From Alistipes sp. (GTDB taxonomy: Bacteria > Bacteroidota > Bacteroidia > Bacteroidales > Rikenellaceae): a stretch of 64,000 nucleotides of DNA. The notes beneath the pieces were generated by a model. It ran no database searches. It had not been told where the DNA came from and saw only the letters and a program-made list of their open reading frames with translations. The position numbers and the translations under genes were made by a program. The stretch is taken from NCBI GenBank assembly GCA_017379015.1, contig JAFNXN010000007.1, positions 20,433-84,432 of the forward strand, written 5' to 3'. This document shows positions 50,449 through 59,573 of the stretch, one piece after another; positions within the stretch are counted from its first letter, which is position 1, and each line of letters opens with the position of its first letter.

Positions 50449-51170
50449 TTACCGACTGGTTAGAACGCACCGAGCTACTTCTCGGCAGCGAGAAGCTGGA
50501 ACGCCTACGCCAGGCAAATGTCCTCGTTGTGGGCATAGGCGGTGTAGGTGCCTACGCTGCCGAGATGATAGTGCGCTCGGGCGTGGGTAGCCTAACAATC
50601 GCCGATGCCGACGTGGTGTCGCTAAGCAACATCAACCGCCAGCTCGTAGCACTTCACTCCACCGTGGGGCGCGCCAAGTGCGACATCCTCGCCGAGCGTC
50701 TTCGCGACATAAACCCCGAGCTGAAGCTAAACACCGTGAACCGCTTCATCAAGGACTCCGAGACCGACGCACTGCTCGACAGCGATAAGTACGACTACAT
50801 AGTAGATGCCATCGACACCCTCTCGCCCAAGCTCGCGCTAATCAAGGGGGCACTCGATCGCGGCATACCACTAGTCAGCTCGATGGGTGCTGGGGCAAAG
50901 ACCGACCCCACGCTCATGGAGATAAAGGATATATCGAAGACACACCACTGCCCACTGGCGCACATGCTACGCAAGCGACTACACAAGATGGGCATACGTC
51001 ACGGCTTCAAGGCGGTATTCTCGCCCGAGGCGGTGCGCGAGGGGGCAATGATACTATGCGAGGAGCAGAACAAGAAGTCGAACGTAGGAACCATATCGTA
51101 CATCCCCGCCCTCTTCGGCATAGGATGCGCCTCGGTGGTCATCCGCGACCTTATAGGAGAGAGTAACTAA
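50445..51170 (+). CDS. tcdA: tRNA threonylcarbamoyladenosine dehydratase
   Basis: A 241-residue E1-like ThiF-family enzyme that turns t6A37 of tRNA into its cyclic form with ATP. It shows the nucleotide-binding VLVVGIGGVGAYAAEM (about residues 26-41), DADVVSLSNINRQ, and the segment DYIVDAIDTLSPK. The C-terminal part has the SYIPALFGIGCASVVIRDL end typical of TcdA (CsdL). It starts within the stop codon region of the tatD-like gene (4-bp overlap) and is followed 14 bp later by hprA. Confidence 0.93.
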   Translation: MITDWLERTELLLGSEKLERLRQANVLVVGIGGVGAYAAEMIVRSGVGSLTIADADVVSLSNINRQLVALHSTVGRAKCDILAERLRDINPELKLNTVNRFIKDSETDALLDSDKYDYIVDAIDTLSPKLALIKGALDRGIPLVSSMGAGAKTDPTLMEIKDISKTHHCPLAHMLRKRLHKMGIRHGFKAVFSPEAVREGAMILCEEQNKKSNVGTISYIPALFGIGCASVVIRDLIGESN

Positions 51171-51184
51171 CAACAAACGAAAAT

Positions 51185-52117
51185 ATGAAAATAGTCTTTT
51201 TGGATGAGTATAGTGTCGCAGGACGCGACCTTACCACAATCAAAACACTGGGCGACTACACCGCCTACGAGAACACTGCAAAATCTGAGGTCGTTGAGCG
51301 TCTTCAGGGTGCTGACATCGCCATAACAAACAAGGTTATGATCGATGCCGAGGCGATGCGCGCGCTACCCTCGCTTAAGCTAATATGCGTGGCTGCCACA
51401 GGCATGAACAACGTAGATCTCAACGCCGCAGCAGAGCTTGGCATCGAGGTACGCAACGCCGTGGGCTACTCGACAACATCTGTTGCCGAGACCACCCTTG
51501 CCTCAGCCCTAGCCCTAGCGCGCAACATCGTCTACTTCGACGAGTACTTCCACGATGGTCGCTATGCCAAGGCGGATCGTGCCTTCTGCTACGACAGACT
51601 CACCTTCCAGATTAGCGGCAAGAAGTGGGGAATTATCGGTCTGGGAAATATCGGTCGTGAGGTGGCACGCCTAGCCTCAGCCTTTGGCTGCGAGGTGCGC
51701 TACTTCTCAACATCGGGCACAAAGCGCGAGGAGGCATACGCAGCAGCAGAGCTCGACGAGCTACTAGCATGGAGCGACATAGTATCGGTACACTCGCCCC
51801 TCAACGAGCGCACACGAGGCCTTGTGGGTGAGCGTGAGCTACGCCTCATGAAGCCCTCGGCCATGATCATAAACGTGGCACGCGGCGGCATCATCGACGA
51901 GGCAGCCCTCGCCGAGGCACTCAACCAGGGTTGGATAGCTGCGGCAGCCCTCGACGTATTCTCCGTAGAGCCACTCCGCGAGTCGCCACTCTACGACGTT
52001 AAGGATCGCTACCGCCTCCTCGCCTCGCCACATAACGCATGGTCGGCAGCCGAGGCGATAGACCGCCTCATAGAGTGCGTAGCAGAGAACATACGCGTGT
52101 GGAGCGCAAAGCAATAG
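51185..52117 (+). CDS. D-2-hydroxyacid dehydrogenase (glycerate dehydrogenase-like)
   Basis: A 310-residue NAD-dependent dehydrogenase. It has the Rossmann motif GIIGLGNIGREVA (about residues 142-154), the segment VARGGIIDEAALAEAL with the catalytic Arg region, the acid in ALDVFSVEPL, and the catalytic His in ASPHNAWSA. The sequence is closest in pattern to glycerate/hydroxypyruvate reductases (HprA) used in serine-related metabolism, but lactate-type or phosphoglycerate-type substrates are not excluded. No ACT domain is present. The 3' end overlaps the next gene, which uses another frame. Confidence 0.88.
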   Translation: MKIVFLDEYSVAGRDLTTIKTLGDYTAYENTAKSEVVERLQGADIAITNKVMIDAEAMRALPSLKLICVAATGMNNVDLNAAAELGIEVRNAVGYSTTSVAETTLASALALARNIVYFDEYFHDGRYAKADRAFCYDRLTFQISGKKWGIIGLGNIGREVARLASAFGCEVRYFSTSGTKREEAYAAAELDELLAWSDIVSVHSPLNERTRGLVGERELRLMKPSAMIINVARGGIIDEAALAEALNQGWIAAAALDVFSVEPLRESPLYDVKDRYRLLASPHNAWSAAEAIDRLIECVAENIRVWSAKQ

Positions 52118-53265
52118 CCACACTACGCCGAGGCATAGCCTTACTTATTGTCACACTGCTCTGGGTCGGTGCTTCGTGGGCATCGACACCAGGGTGGCGC
52201 GACTCGCTAAGCCATGCTCTACAATTTGAACTTCGCACCGCCTACAGCCTACCCCCGCACCTAGTTATGCGCAACAGGGAGTTGGCAAACTCGCTGCATG
52301 CGCGCTACATGGTATCGTTCGACCCCGCCACACGCCTCGGTGGAGGCTACAAAGCGACATATCAGGGCATAGGCATCGCAGCATATACACTCTACTCTCC
52401 CACTGTTATTGGCACTCCTTGTGCTCTTTACATCTTTCAGGGCGCACGCCTTAGCGACCTAACTTCGCGCCTAGGCATCGGCTACGAGTGGAACCTTGGC
52501 CTCTCATGGGGATGGCATCCCACCCAAGCCATAAGCACGCGCTGCAACGTCTATATCAACGTTGCTCTACCAATCACATACCACCTTACACCCCACTGCC
52601 ACCTATCGCTAACGCCCGACTATACACACTTCTCGAATGGCGACACAAGATTTCCAAATAGCGGTGCTAACCTCTTCGGGCTGCGTCTAGGTGCCACATA
52701 CCTCTTCAACGACACCAGAACAGATATATCCATCCGCCGCTTCATAGAGCCAAGCGACGAGCTTATGCATAAGCCTATACGCCAACGCATTAGCTACGAC
52801 ATAGTGGCATACGGAGGATGGCGTGCCGACCGCTTTACCGAGGAGGGTCACTTCTACCTTATCAACGAACGACTCCCACTCGGGGGCATACACCTACAGC
52901 CTCACTACCACCTGAACAACTACTTCAGCCTAGGCTGCTCGCTCGACTGGCAACTAGACAGTAGCCTCAACCTACATCAAGCCAGCAGGAACAACGACAA
53001 TAGCATCACCTACTCGCGTCCGCCGCTATGGCAACAGATGGAGCTGGGTCTATCGCTACGCGGCGAGATACGCGCACCGATCTTCACCCTTGGCATAGGC
53101 TGCGGCATCAACGCCCTAAAGACGGGCTACGACAGCTCACTCCTATACACCACCTTCTCGCTCAAAGCCTTCGTCACAGAGCGACTATTCCTATACTTCG
53201 GCTACCGCTTCAACAGCGTGCAGTACACCCAAAACCTTATGTGTGGCATGGGCGTAAGGCTATAG
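52099..53265 (+). CDS. PagL-like lipid A deacylase (acyloxyacyl hydrolase family)
   Basis: An outer-membrane beta-barrel enzyme predicted to remove an acyl chain from lipid A. The start is taken as GTG at 52099 because it gives a signal peptide (basic VERKAIATLRRG, hydrophobic ALLIVTLLWVGA, cleavage near SWAS); a start at 52039 would lack one. This gives 388 residues and an overlap of 19 bp with the dehydrogenase. The catalytic motif of PagL is visible as DYTHFSNGD (HFSN at residues 177-180), followed by PNSGANLFGLRLGATY, where a conserved Asn is expected. The extra 160-residue C-terminal part has further barrel-like strands (HYHLNNYFSLGCSLDW). It probably modifies LPS recognised by the host. 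Confidence 0.78.
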   Translation: MERKAIATLRRGIALLIVTLLWVGASWASTPGWRDSLSHALQFELRTAYSLPPHLVMRNRELANSLHARYMVSFDPATRLGGGYKATYQGIGIAAYTLYSPTVIGTPCALYIFQGARLSDLTSRLGIGYEWNLGLSWGWHPTQAISTRCNVYINVALPITYHLTPHCHLSLTPDYTHFSNGDTRFPNSGANLFGLRLGATYLFNDTRTDISIRRFIEPSDELMHKPIRQRISYDIVAYGGWRADRFTEEGHFYLINERLPLGGIHLQPHYHLNNYFSLGCSLDWQLDSSLNLHQASRNNDNSITYSRPPLWQQMELGLSLRGEIRAPIFTLGIGCGINALKTGYDSSLLYTTFSLKAFVTERLFLYFGYRFNSVQYTQNLMCGMGVRL

Positions 53266-53296
53266 CATAGAGTACTGAGTACAGATCAAAGAGAGC

Positions 53297-53326
53297 AAAA
53301 AAAGGAGAAAGCAAAATGCCTTCTCC
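53297..53326 (-). terminator. Terminator of the outer-membrane protein operon
   Basis: GGAGAAAGC and GCCTTCTCC form a stem (53304-53326) with an A run on its left, giving a T run on the minus strand. It lies 23 bp after the stop of the gene at 53349. Confidence 0.85.
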
Positions 53327-53348
53327 CCTATTAACATATATACACTCA

Positions 53349-54857
53349 CTACTTACAATCCTCATAGAGTGCGTCACTCTCCGAAGATCGCTGTGCCTCG
53401 CGGACCACCTCGCGGTGTGCCTGACGCTGTGCTCTACGCTTTACGCGGTCGTCGTAGCGTGCCTCACGTAGTGCTCGCGCGCGGTGCACGATGAAGCGTG
53501 GACGCTTAAGATTGAATGCCACACCTGCATATATAGAGTGCGATGCGGGGCGTGGGAAGATATAAGCACCACCCTCCTCGCGTATAAACTTATAGTCGAA
53601 GAAATCAGCACCTACGAAGATATTGATGCCTCGAGGGTGGAAGTTGAGTGCCACACCGAAAACATCACGTGCATCGTCGGCATAGAGAGTCTTGCTCACA
53701 GTAGCCGAGAGCCAGCTATTAGGACGTATATTCAACGATGCTGTGAGGTCGCGGAAGAGCGAACCATCGCTACATCTTACACCATGTGCCAGCACACCTA
53801 GCGAGAGGTGATTACGCAACATAACGAGCTCAGCACCAATGTTTGCCGAGAAGTTGAGCATACGCGTATTGTCGGGCTTCGCAACGTCGCGGCCGACGAA
53901 GCTAAACTGCGGATCGCCACCCTTGACAGCCTCCTCGATCGAAGCATCCTTAAGGCTATGTGTAGATGTTACGCCCACGCCAACCATGCGGTCATCGCTC
54001 CAGCGTATGAAACCAACATCGGTAACAGCAGCCGAGAGGCGCAAGTGATCTCTGAAGAGGCGCACCTCACCACCAAGGTCGAGGGCTATACCCAAGCTAT
54101 GCTTACCCTTAAGTAGATACGTAGGCTCCTTGCTGAATATCTGACCTCCTGTGTAGCTCTGATCGGGTCTAATCGTCTCACGCGTTACGGGCATACCTGT
54201 AATAAGATACTCGCCATAGACGGTACTACGCTGCGACGATGCATCATAGCCCGCCTCAAGCATCTTACCATGCACGTTCATCACACCCACAAGAGCCTTA
54301 ACACGGAAACCGACGCTAAAGATCCTGAATAGGCGTATTGACGAACCGACATAGGCCTCGAGATAGCTTGTAGCATCGTAGTAGGACGACTTAACCTTCT
54401 GAGGCTCATTTAGCACCATGCTACCTAGCATATCGCGCGATACGTTTGTAGTGCTCTGATGACGAGCGTTGATGCCGTACGACCAGAACATCTTTCTCTT
54501 ATAGTGACCCGCGCCAAAGATATTCACCGTGGCATTCTGGTGCACTCTCAGCACTTCGGGGAAGCCCTTCATGACCTCTGAGGGTGGTAGCACGCCACTA
54601 AATATTGAGTTATAGACATTACCACTACGCAAGAACATATTCTCGAACGATAGGAAGTTGCTGTTGATGTTAACACCAACACCACTAACCAAAGGGAGAG
54701 CTATGTAACCACGCGTGGGCACAAGAGCAGGGTTTAACTCCGTACGAAAGTAAGTACCCTCCATAAAGTAGGAGGTACGTAGCTGAGCACTAGCATCGAC
54801 AGTAAAGAGTAGCATCAACGATAGTGCAGCAAACGATATGACTTTTGGGAGTCTCAT
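53349..54857 (-). CDS. DUF5723-like outer-membrane protein, paralogue A
   Basis: A 502-residue exported protein (signal cleavage near DASAQ, residue 25). It begins with the shared segment LRTSYFMEGTYFRTELNPAL and carries repeated amphipathic strands, as in FadL/PorV-like barrels; DUF5723 is the best match that I recall. Mature sequence is clearly related along its whole barrel part to the gene at 54905 (TSYFMEG, NPALxPTRGY, NIRPNSWxxATVS, FVGADF). After the barrel it has a short basic tail of about 50 residues (RARALREARYDDRVKRR). It is the last gene of a three-gene operon, 47 bp after paralogue B. The function is unknown. Confidence 0.75.
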   Translation of the reverse strand: MRLPKVISFAALSLMLLFTVDASAQLRTSYFMEGTYFRTELNPALVPTRGYIALPLVSGVGVNINSNFLSFENMFLRSGNVYNSIFSGVLPPSEVMKGFPEVLRVHQNATVNIFGAGHYKRKMFWSYGINARHQSTTNVSRDMLGSMVLNEPQKVKSSYYDATSYLEAYVGSSIRLFRIFSVGFRVKALVGVMNVHGKMLEAGYDASSQRSTVYGEYLITGMPVTRETIRPDQSYTGGQIFSKEPTYLLKGKHSLGIALDLGGEVRLFRDHLRLSAAVTDVGFIRWSDDRMVGVGVTSTHSLKDASIEEAVKGGDPQFSFVGRDVAKPDNTRMLNFSANIGAELVMLRNHLSLGVLAHGVRCSDGSLFRDLTASLNIRPNSWLSATVSKTLYADDARDVFGVALNFHPRGINIFVGADFFDYKFIREEGGAYIFPRPASHSIYAGVAFNLKRPRFIVHRARALREARYDDRVKRRAQRQAHREVVREAQRSSESDALYEDCK

Positions 54858-54904
54858 ATTTAAAATCAGTTTAATTTACAATCACCGGTGCAGCAGCTCA
54901 GTGG

Positions 54905-56899
54905 CTACTCCACTACCTCAGCGGCAGCCTCAACTACCTCTGCGGCAGTCTCCTCAACTACCTCAGTAGCAGCCTCCTCAACTACCTCAGCAGCAGCCTC
55001 AGTAACCACCTCTGTAGCAGCCTCAGTAACTACCTCTGTAGCAGCCTCCTCAACTACCTCAGCAGCAGCCTCAGTAGCAGATGCCGCAGCCTCTACGCTC
55101 TTAGCTAGCTCAGCAGCCTGTGCGAGCTCCTTTGCCAACGCCTCGGCAGTCTCTGTAGCCTCAGCAGCCTGTGCCTCAGCCTCCATCTTTGCCTCACGCA
55201 CCATCTCAGCCTGAGCAGCAATAGCCTCCGACTCAACCTTGACAGCCTCAGTTGCAGCAGCCTCAGCAACAGCTGCCTTCTCTGCCTCGGCACGCTTTGC
55301 CTCAGCCTCAGCCCTTCTTGCCTCAGCCTCACGAGCTCTGTCAGCAGCCTCAACGGCACGTGCAGCCTCCTCGCCCTGTGTACGAGCAATCATCTCGAGC
55401 TGAGCAGCCTTAGCTGCAGCCAACTGCTCGGCAGCAACTCTCTCCAAACGCTCCTGTTCACGCTGCTGCTGGAGAGCTATGCGAGCCTCGCGGCGTGCAT
55501 CACGCGCAGCCTTAACAGCCGCACGCACATGCTTTGGTCGCGCAAAGTTAAAGCCGAAGCCAGCATATACGTTCACACTATTCTGGAAGCGAGGAACAGG
55601 AATTGTTCCGAAACGACCATACTGAGTATCCACGAAGTCTGCACCCACGAAGATATTGAATACGCATGGGTGAATATTGAGAGCTACACCGTAAACACTT
55701 GCTGCGTTATGCTCAAGGAATGTGTGGCTCACGGTGGCTGTCATCCAGCTATTAGGACGGATGTTGAACGACGCTGTGATCTCCGAGAAGAGGCGGTTGT
55801 TGTAGAGCTCCGTACGTGACATCACGCCCAACGCAAAGTGATTACGCAAAAAGTTATACTCAACACCGGCATTCAACGAACCATTAAGCACTGTGGTGTA
55901 GTCGCGTGCTGAAGGGGCATCAGAGGTAAAGTTAAAGCTCGACTTCATAAACTTGTCGCCAACCTCAAAGTTCTCATCAACGCTAAGACCGTCGAAGGCA
56001 AAGTCTGCCGCAGCAGTTGCCGAGTAGTTAGTAGAGTGGTGCCACTTGATGAAACCGAGGTCGGTCACCGCAGCAGATACCTTAAGGTGGTCGTGGAAGA
56101 ACTTAAGCTCAACACCAAGGTCGACAGCCGCACCATAGCTCTTAGCACGATCGAGCATTGCATTGACATCGTTATAAGATAGCATATCCATCGAGAATGG
56201 CTCATCAGCCTTAATCTTCGACTGGTCGATGACGATGCTATTTGCCACAACTCTACCGCGCAACGTTGCGGTCACCTTGTCGGCACCAACAAAGGCCTCA
56301 ACCTGATTAAAGTCGCTATGTAGGTTAAGGATACCCACCAACACCTTGGCACGAAGACCCACGTTCACATGCTTACCAATAGGGAACGAAGTACCGAGGT
56401 AGGCCTCAAGATAGCTATTCGAATTAATCGACGTGCTAGAGAGGTCGTAGGTACGATTACCAAAGCTCTTAAGTGCAGAGAAGAGCTCCTTAGAGAGTGT
56501 AAGATCGGTATTAGAACGTAGGCGAGCACCTATATTCCAATAAACCTTGCGGGTGTAGAAACCCAAACCGAGGATGTTTACATTTGCATTTACACCAAGA
56601 CGACCCACCTCAGGAAGCTTCGAGAGAAACTCCTCGGGCGATACAGACCCGTGAAACGCAGTAACCATCTGACCCTCCTTCTGGAAGACAAAGTTGTCGA
56701 TAGAGAGGAAGTTGTTAGGAATATCAAGACCTATACCACCGATACCAGGTAGTGCTAGGTAGCCGCGCGTAGGCGCAAGCGCAGGGTTCAAATCGGTACG
56801 GAAATAAGAACCCTCCATGAAGTACGATGTGCGCGACTGTGCAAAGGCACTGCCAACAAACGCAACAAGCGCAATGACGAGAATAGATAGTCTCTTCAT
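54905..56899 (-). CDS. DUF5723-like outer-membrane protein, paralogue B, with long Ala/Glu-rich tail
   Basis: A 664-residue exported protein (cleavage near SAFAQ, residue 21). Residues of about 22-457 form a barrel-like part paralogous to the gene at 53349. Residues 458-664 are a 207-residue tail: first a basic helical part (AAVKAARDARREARIALQQ), then an Ala/Glu/Arg coiled-coil region, then tandem repeats of the type EVVxEAAT up to the C-terminus. The repeats are also visible in the DNA at 54905-55075. As the barrel end normally faces the periplasm, the tail would be periplasmic and could reach peptidoglycan or other proteins; this is inference. It follows the lipoprotein gene by 14 bp. Confidence 0.75.
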   Translation of the reverse strand: MKRLSILVIALVAFVGSAFAQSRTSYFMEGSYFRTDLNPALAPTRGYLALPGIGGIGLDIPNNFLSIDNFVFQKEGQMVTAFHGSVSPEEFLSKLPEVGRLGVNANVNILGLGFYTRKVYWNIGARLRSNTDLTLSKELFSALKSFGNRTYDLSSTSINSNSYLEAYLGTSFPIGKHVNVGLRAKVLVGILNLHSDFNQVEAFVGADKVTATLRGRVVANSIVIDQSKIKADEPFSMDMLSYNDVNAMLDRAKSYGAAVDLGVELKFFHDHLKVSAAVTDLGFIKWHHSTNYSATAAADFAFDGLSVDENFEVGDKFMKSSFNFTSDAPSARDYTTVLNGSLNAGVEYNFLRNHFALGVMSRTELYNNRLFSEITASFNIRPNSWMTATVSHTFLEHNAASVYGVALNIHPCVFNIFVGADFVDTQYGRFGTIPVPRFQNSVNVYAGFGFNFARPKHVRAAVKAARDARREARIALQQQREQERLERVAAEQLAAAKAAQLEMIARTQGEEAARAVEAADRAREAEARRAEAEAKRAEAEKAAVAEAAATEAVKVESEAIAAQAEMVREAKMEAEAQAAEATETAEALAKELAQAAELAKSVEAAASATEAAAEVVEEAATEVVTEAATEVVTEAAAEVVEEAATEVVEETAAEVVEAAAEVVE

Positions 56900-56913
56900 A
56901 GTGTTTAAGTTAT

Positions 56914-59319
56914 TTATTTTATTTCATCAATCATAAACTTCTCAACATCAATGGTGATGCCTCCAGCAAGCTCCAACTGAAGCTTAGCACTAACCCACTG
57001 ATTCTCATTCACAGCCACAGGGGTCTCACCCGTAGCACTCGACGCCATGAGGCTGAGCTCCACAGCATCAATCTCAGCGATATTCGACACAAGACCATCC
57101 TCGCCAAGGTCGAGAAGCAGGCGCACCTCGCTGGTTGCAACGCTACTACCATCTCTAGAGCCATTCACAATGAACTCATCGACAAATACCACTTGGGCAT
57201 CGGTCCTGTTGCCATTAACATCTTTCAGCGTCACATTAGCACCAAACTCGAGTGGTGTAGTGTTCTCGATGGTAGCAATAAGAGTGATGTCTCCAACCTT
57301 GATGTCGTACTCAGAGAGCATCTTAAACTGCGACTTAAGATCTGAGATCTCATCCTTGTACGAGATACCAAATCTATTATCTATGGCTACGGGAAGATCT
57401 ATAGCATAGTCATACGTGATGGCCAACGAGTCGTCGAAATAGAGCGTCTGCACCTCACTAGGATCTACACCCACAGAGAGTGACACGTTGAACTCGTCGG
57501 GGAGTGTACCACTAAGCAGCTTGGTAACGTCGCAAGCCACAAACTTGTACTCCGACTCAGGATATTGAGACTCAAGGCTTTCGTCAGCAATAATAAGCTG
57601 CATCTGGCAAGGTGTTATGTCACCACCCGCAAATGTTGCCGCTGGGAGCACCACATTATCAAAACGTATAGCATTCTGCGCCACTGCCTCACCATCCTTC
57701 ATAGGGGTAATCTCACCATTAAGGGTGATTGGCACCGTAAGAGGGTGTGTGAGGTTGAGCTGAAGCACAGGCTTCAAGCCAAGACCCTCTATCTCAAGAT
57801 CAATATCGCCGATACCCTTAAGCTCAAACGACTTATCGAAAGCATAGCTATAGTCAACCTTACCGCTTACCGACTCGATTGAAAGCGTTGACTCCTCGAT
57901 ACCCACCTTCACGTGCAATAGCTTCTGATCAGGAATTAGGTCCGAGATCAACACTGGGCTGTTATCGCTCATCCTAATAGCGATTGATGGTGCAAAGAAT
58001 AGCTTTATCGTACCATTCTCGTCAGGCTCAAGACCCGAAGCACCAAAGTCGAGTGCCTCAAGCTTGACATCAAGACCGTCGAGCAGAGTGCCAAGCGATG
58101 TTGAGAGCGTATGCTCCGCAGCATTAAACGCGTAGCTACCATCGCTACTCTGACTCAAAAATAGGTAGTCGGGCAGCGTGATCACCACGTCTATATTCTC
58201 GTTAAACTTACCCAAGCCATCGACAAAGAATGATATTGTCGACTTCTCCGACTGGTTCATGGCTATGCGCTTCACCATCTTAAGCTCCTCGGGGAGGTTC
58301 TTAATCTCGATAGGCTTAGTGTCGCTCTCGGCCATAGTGTGCTCGATGATGTTCATATCGGAATTAACCACAACCTCTGCATCCTTATACTCGAAGTCTG
58401 CCAAGATCTGCACCTTAGGCTTGTCGTTAAGGTTGTAGTAGCCCGACTTAACTTGGATGTCGAACGATAGATCGTAGTCGATGCCGAGTGGGATGCTTAG
58501 GTGGTGCTTATCGTCGATAACGTTGCTTGGCGTAAGGCTCTCTACGTAGATCACAAAGTCCACATGATCAACACCCTCCTCAATCTCGAGCGTCTGCTCA
58601 AAGACATCGCCCTCGACATACTTGCCATAGGCGTCGTAGATCTTAAACACACCGCCCTTGAGCGTAAACTTCACATTAAGATCACCTCCGCCATTGATCT
58701 CCTTAAGACCATTGAGGTCCATCTGGAAGTGTACAGGAGCACCTGGATGGCCCTCATCAATGTCATTAAAGTAGATGTGATTAACATCATCAATCTGGTC
58801 GGGCAGCGCAATGTCGATCATCGCCGTTGCAAGCGAGGCCTCAAAGCCACCGGTAAAATTGATGTTATGCTCACCCAATGGTACGTAGCCCTCGGTAAAT
58901 TCCAACGCTCCAGAACTAAAGCCATCCAACGCGAGATTTACATAAGCCACATCGTCGTAGATAACCTCAGCATTTGTAAGCTCAACAACCTGACAATCGA
59001 CATCGAAGCCTTGGCTAAGCTCAGGGATGGTAAACTCCGTCATCACATTCTCAAGCTCAAACGAGCTGCTATCGCCCGAGTAGTTAATCGAGAAGTTGCC
59101 CTCCTGGTCGCGAACGAGCATCCCGTCGAGATCCTCATCACCAAGCATGTCGGCAACAGTCAGCTTCTCGAGCTTACCGAGGGGCAACACCGTAGTTCCC
59201 TGAAGAAGTGTAACCTCTGTTGACACCTGGTCAACACGATAACTCTCGTCGACACAACCCACTATGAGGAGTGCCAACATCACACCTAAAATGTGACGAC
59301 TAGTTGAAAACAATTTCAT
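56914..59319 (-). CDS. Large lipoprotein of unknown function (801 residues)
   Basis: First gene of the three-gene outer-membrane operon. It has a lipoprotein signal (ALLIVGC, Cys22). The mature part is acidic and predicted to be all-beta, with alternating strands such as LPLGKLEKLTVADMLGDEDL and several repeats of the theme xxLPxxIDDVNxIYFND / LPEELKMVKRIAMN, each about 90-110 residues apart. I do not recognise a named domain. Co-transcription with two barrel proteins suggests an envelope complex on the periplasmic or outer face. The gene spacing is 14 bp to the next gene. Confidence 0.72.
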   Translation of the reverse strand: MKLFSTSRHILGVMLALLIVGCVDESYRVDQVSTEVTLLQGTTVLPLGKLEKLTVADMLGDEDLDGMLVRDQEGNFSINYSGDSSSFELENVMTEFTIPELSQGFDVDCQVVELTNAEVIYDDVAYVNLALDGFSSGALEFTEGYVPLGEHNINFTGGFEASLATAMIDIALPDQIDDVNHIYFNDIDEGHPGAPVHFQMDLNGLKEINGGGDLNVKFTLKGGVFKIYDAYGKYVEGDVFEQTLEIEEGVDHVDFVIYVESLTPSNVIDDKHHLSIPLGIDYDLSFDIQVKSGYYNLNDKPKVQILADFEYKDAEVVVNSDMNIIEHTMAESDTKPIEIKNLPEELKMVKRIAMNQSEKSTISFFVDGLGKFNENIDVVITLPDYLFLSQSSDGSYAFNAAEHTLSTSLGTLLDGLDVKLEALDFGASGLEPDENGTIKLFFAPSIAIRMSDNSPVLISDLIPDQKLLHVKVGIEESTLSIESVSGKVDYSYAFDKSFELKGIGDIDLEIEGLGLKPVLQLNLTHPLTVPITLNGEITPMKDGEAVAQNAIRFDNVVLPAATFAGGDITPCQMQLIIADESLESQYPESEYKFVACDVTKLLSGTLPDEFNVSLSVGVDPSEVQTLYFDDSLAITYDYAIDLPVAIDNRFGISYKDEISDLKSQFKMLSEYDIKVGDITLIATIENTTPLEFGANVTLKDVNGNRTDAQVVFVDEFIVNGSRDGSSVATSEVRLLLDLGEDGLVSNIAEIDAVELSLMASSATGETPVAVNENQWVSAKLQLELAGGITIDVEKFMIDEIK

Positions 59320-59362
59320 ATTTTGTAGAGAATTAATTTACCAGCATTAATACACGGTACTA

Positions 59363-59370
59363 CAAAAGTA
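59363..59370 (-). promoter_or_regulatory. -7 element of the 59319-53349 operon
   Basis: TACTTTTG on the minus strand, with CTTG 20 nt upstream as a possible -33 box; 44 bp before the start codon. Confidence 0.55.
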
Positions 59371-59511
59371 GTAAAAAAGAGCTATTTAAACAAGCATTAT
59401 CGAGATTATTTCAAGCAATTCAACAAATTTGCAATCCTCTGAGAAACATATTCTTATCACAAAGATGACTTATATAGCCATGTTAAAAACTATATTAACC
59501 ATGAAATAGAC

Positions 59512-59546
59512 AAAAAAAATGGCTGACCGAGGTCACCCCTCAGCCA
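59512..59546 (-). terminator. Terminator of glnS
   Basis: TGGCTGA (59520-59526) and TCAGCCA (59540-59546) pair; an A run at 59512-59519 gives the T run on the minus strand. It lies 28 bp after the glnS stop. Confidence 0.82.
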
Positions 59547-59573
59547 GCCACGCATCTAACTAAATAGTCGCTA

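Noticed and set aside
58501-59223. Open frame of 240 codons on the plus strand
   Set aside because: It lies antisense within the 801-residue lipoprotein gene, shows no known motifs and no promoter, and is explained by the codon bias of the real gene.
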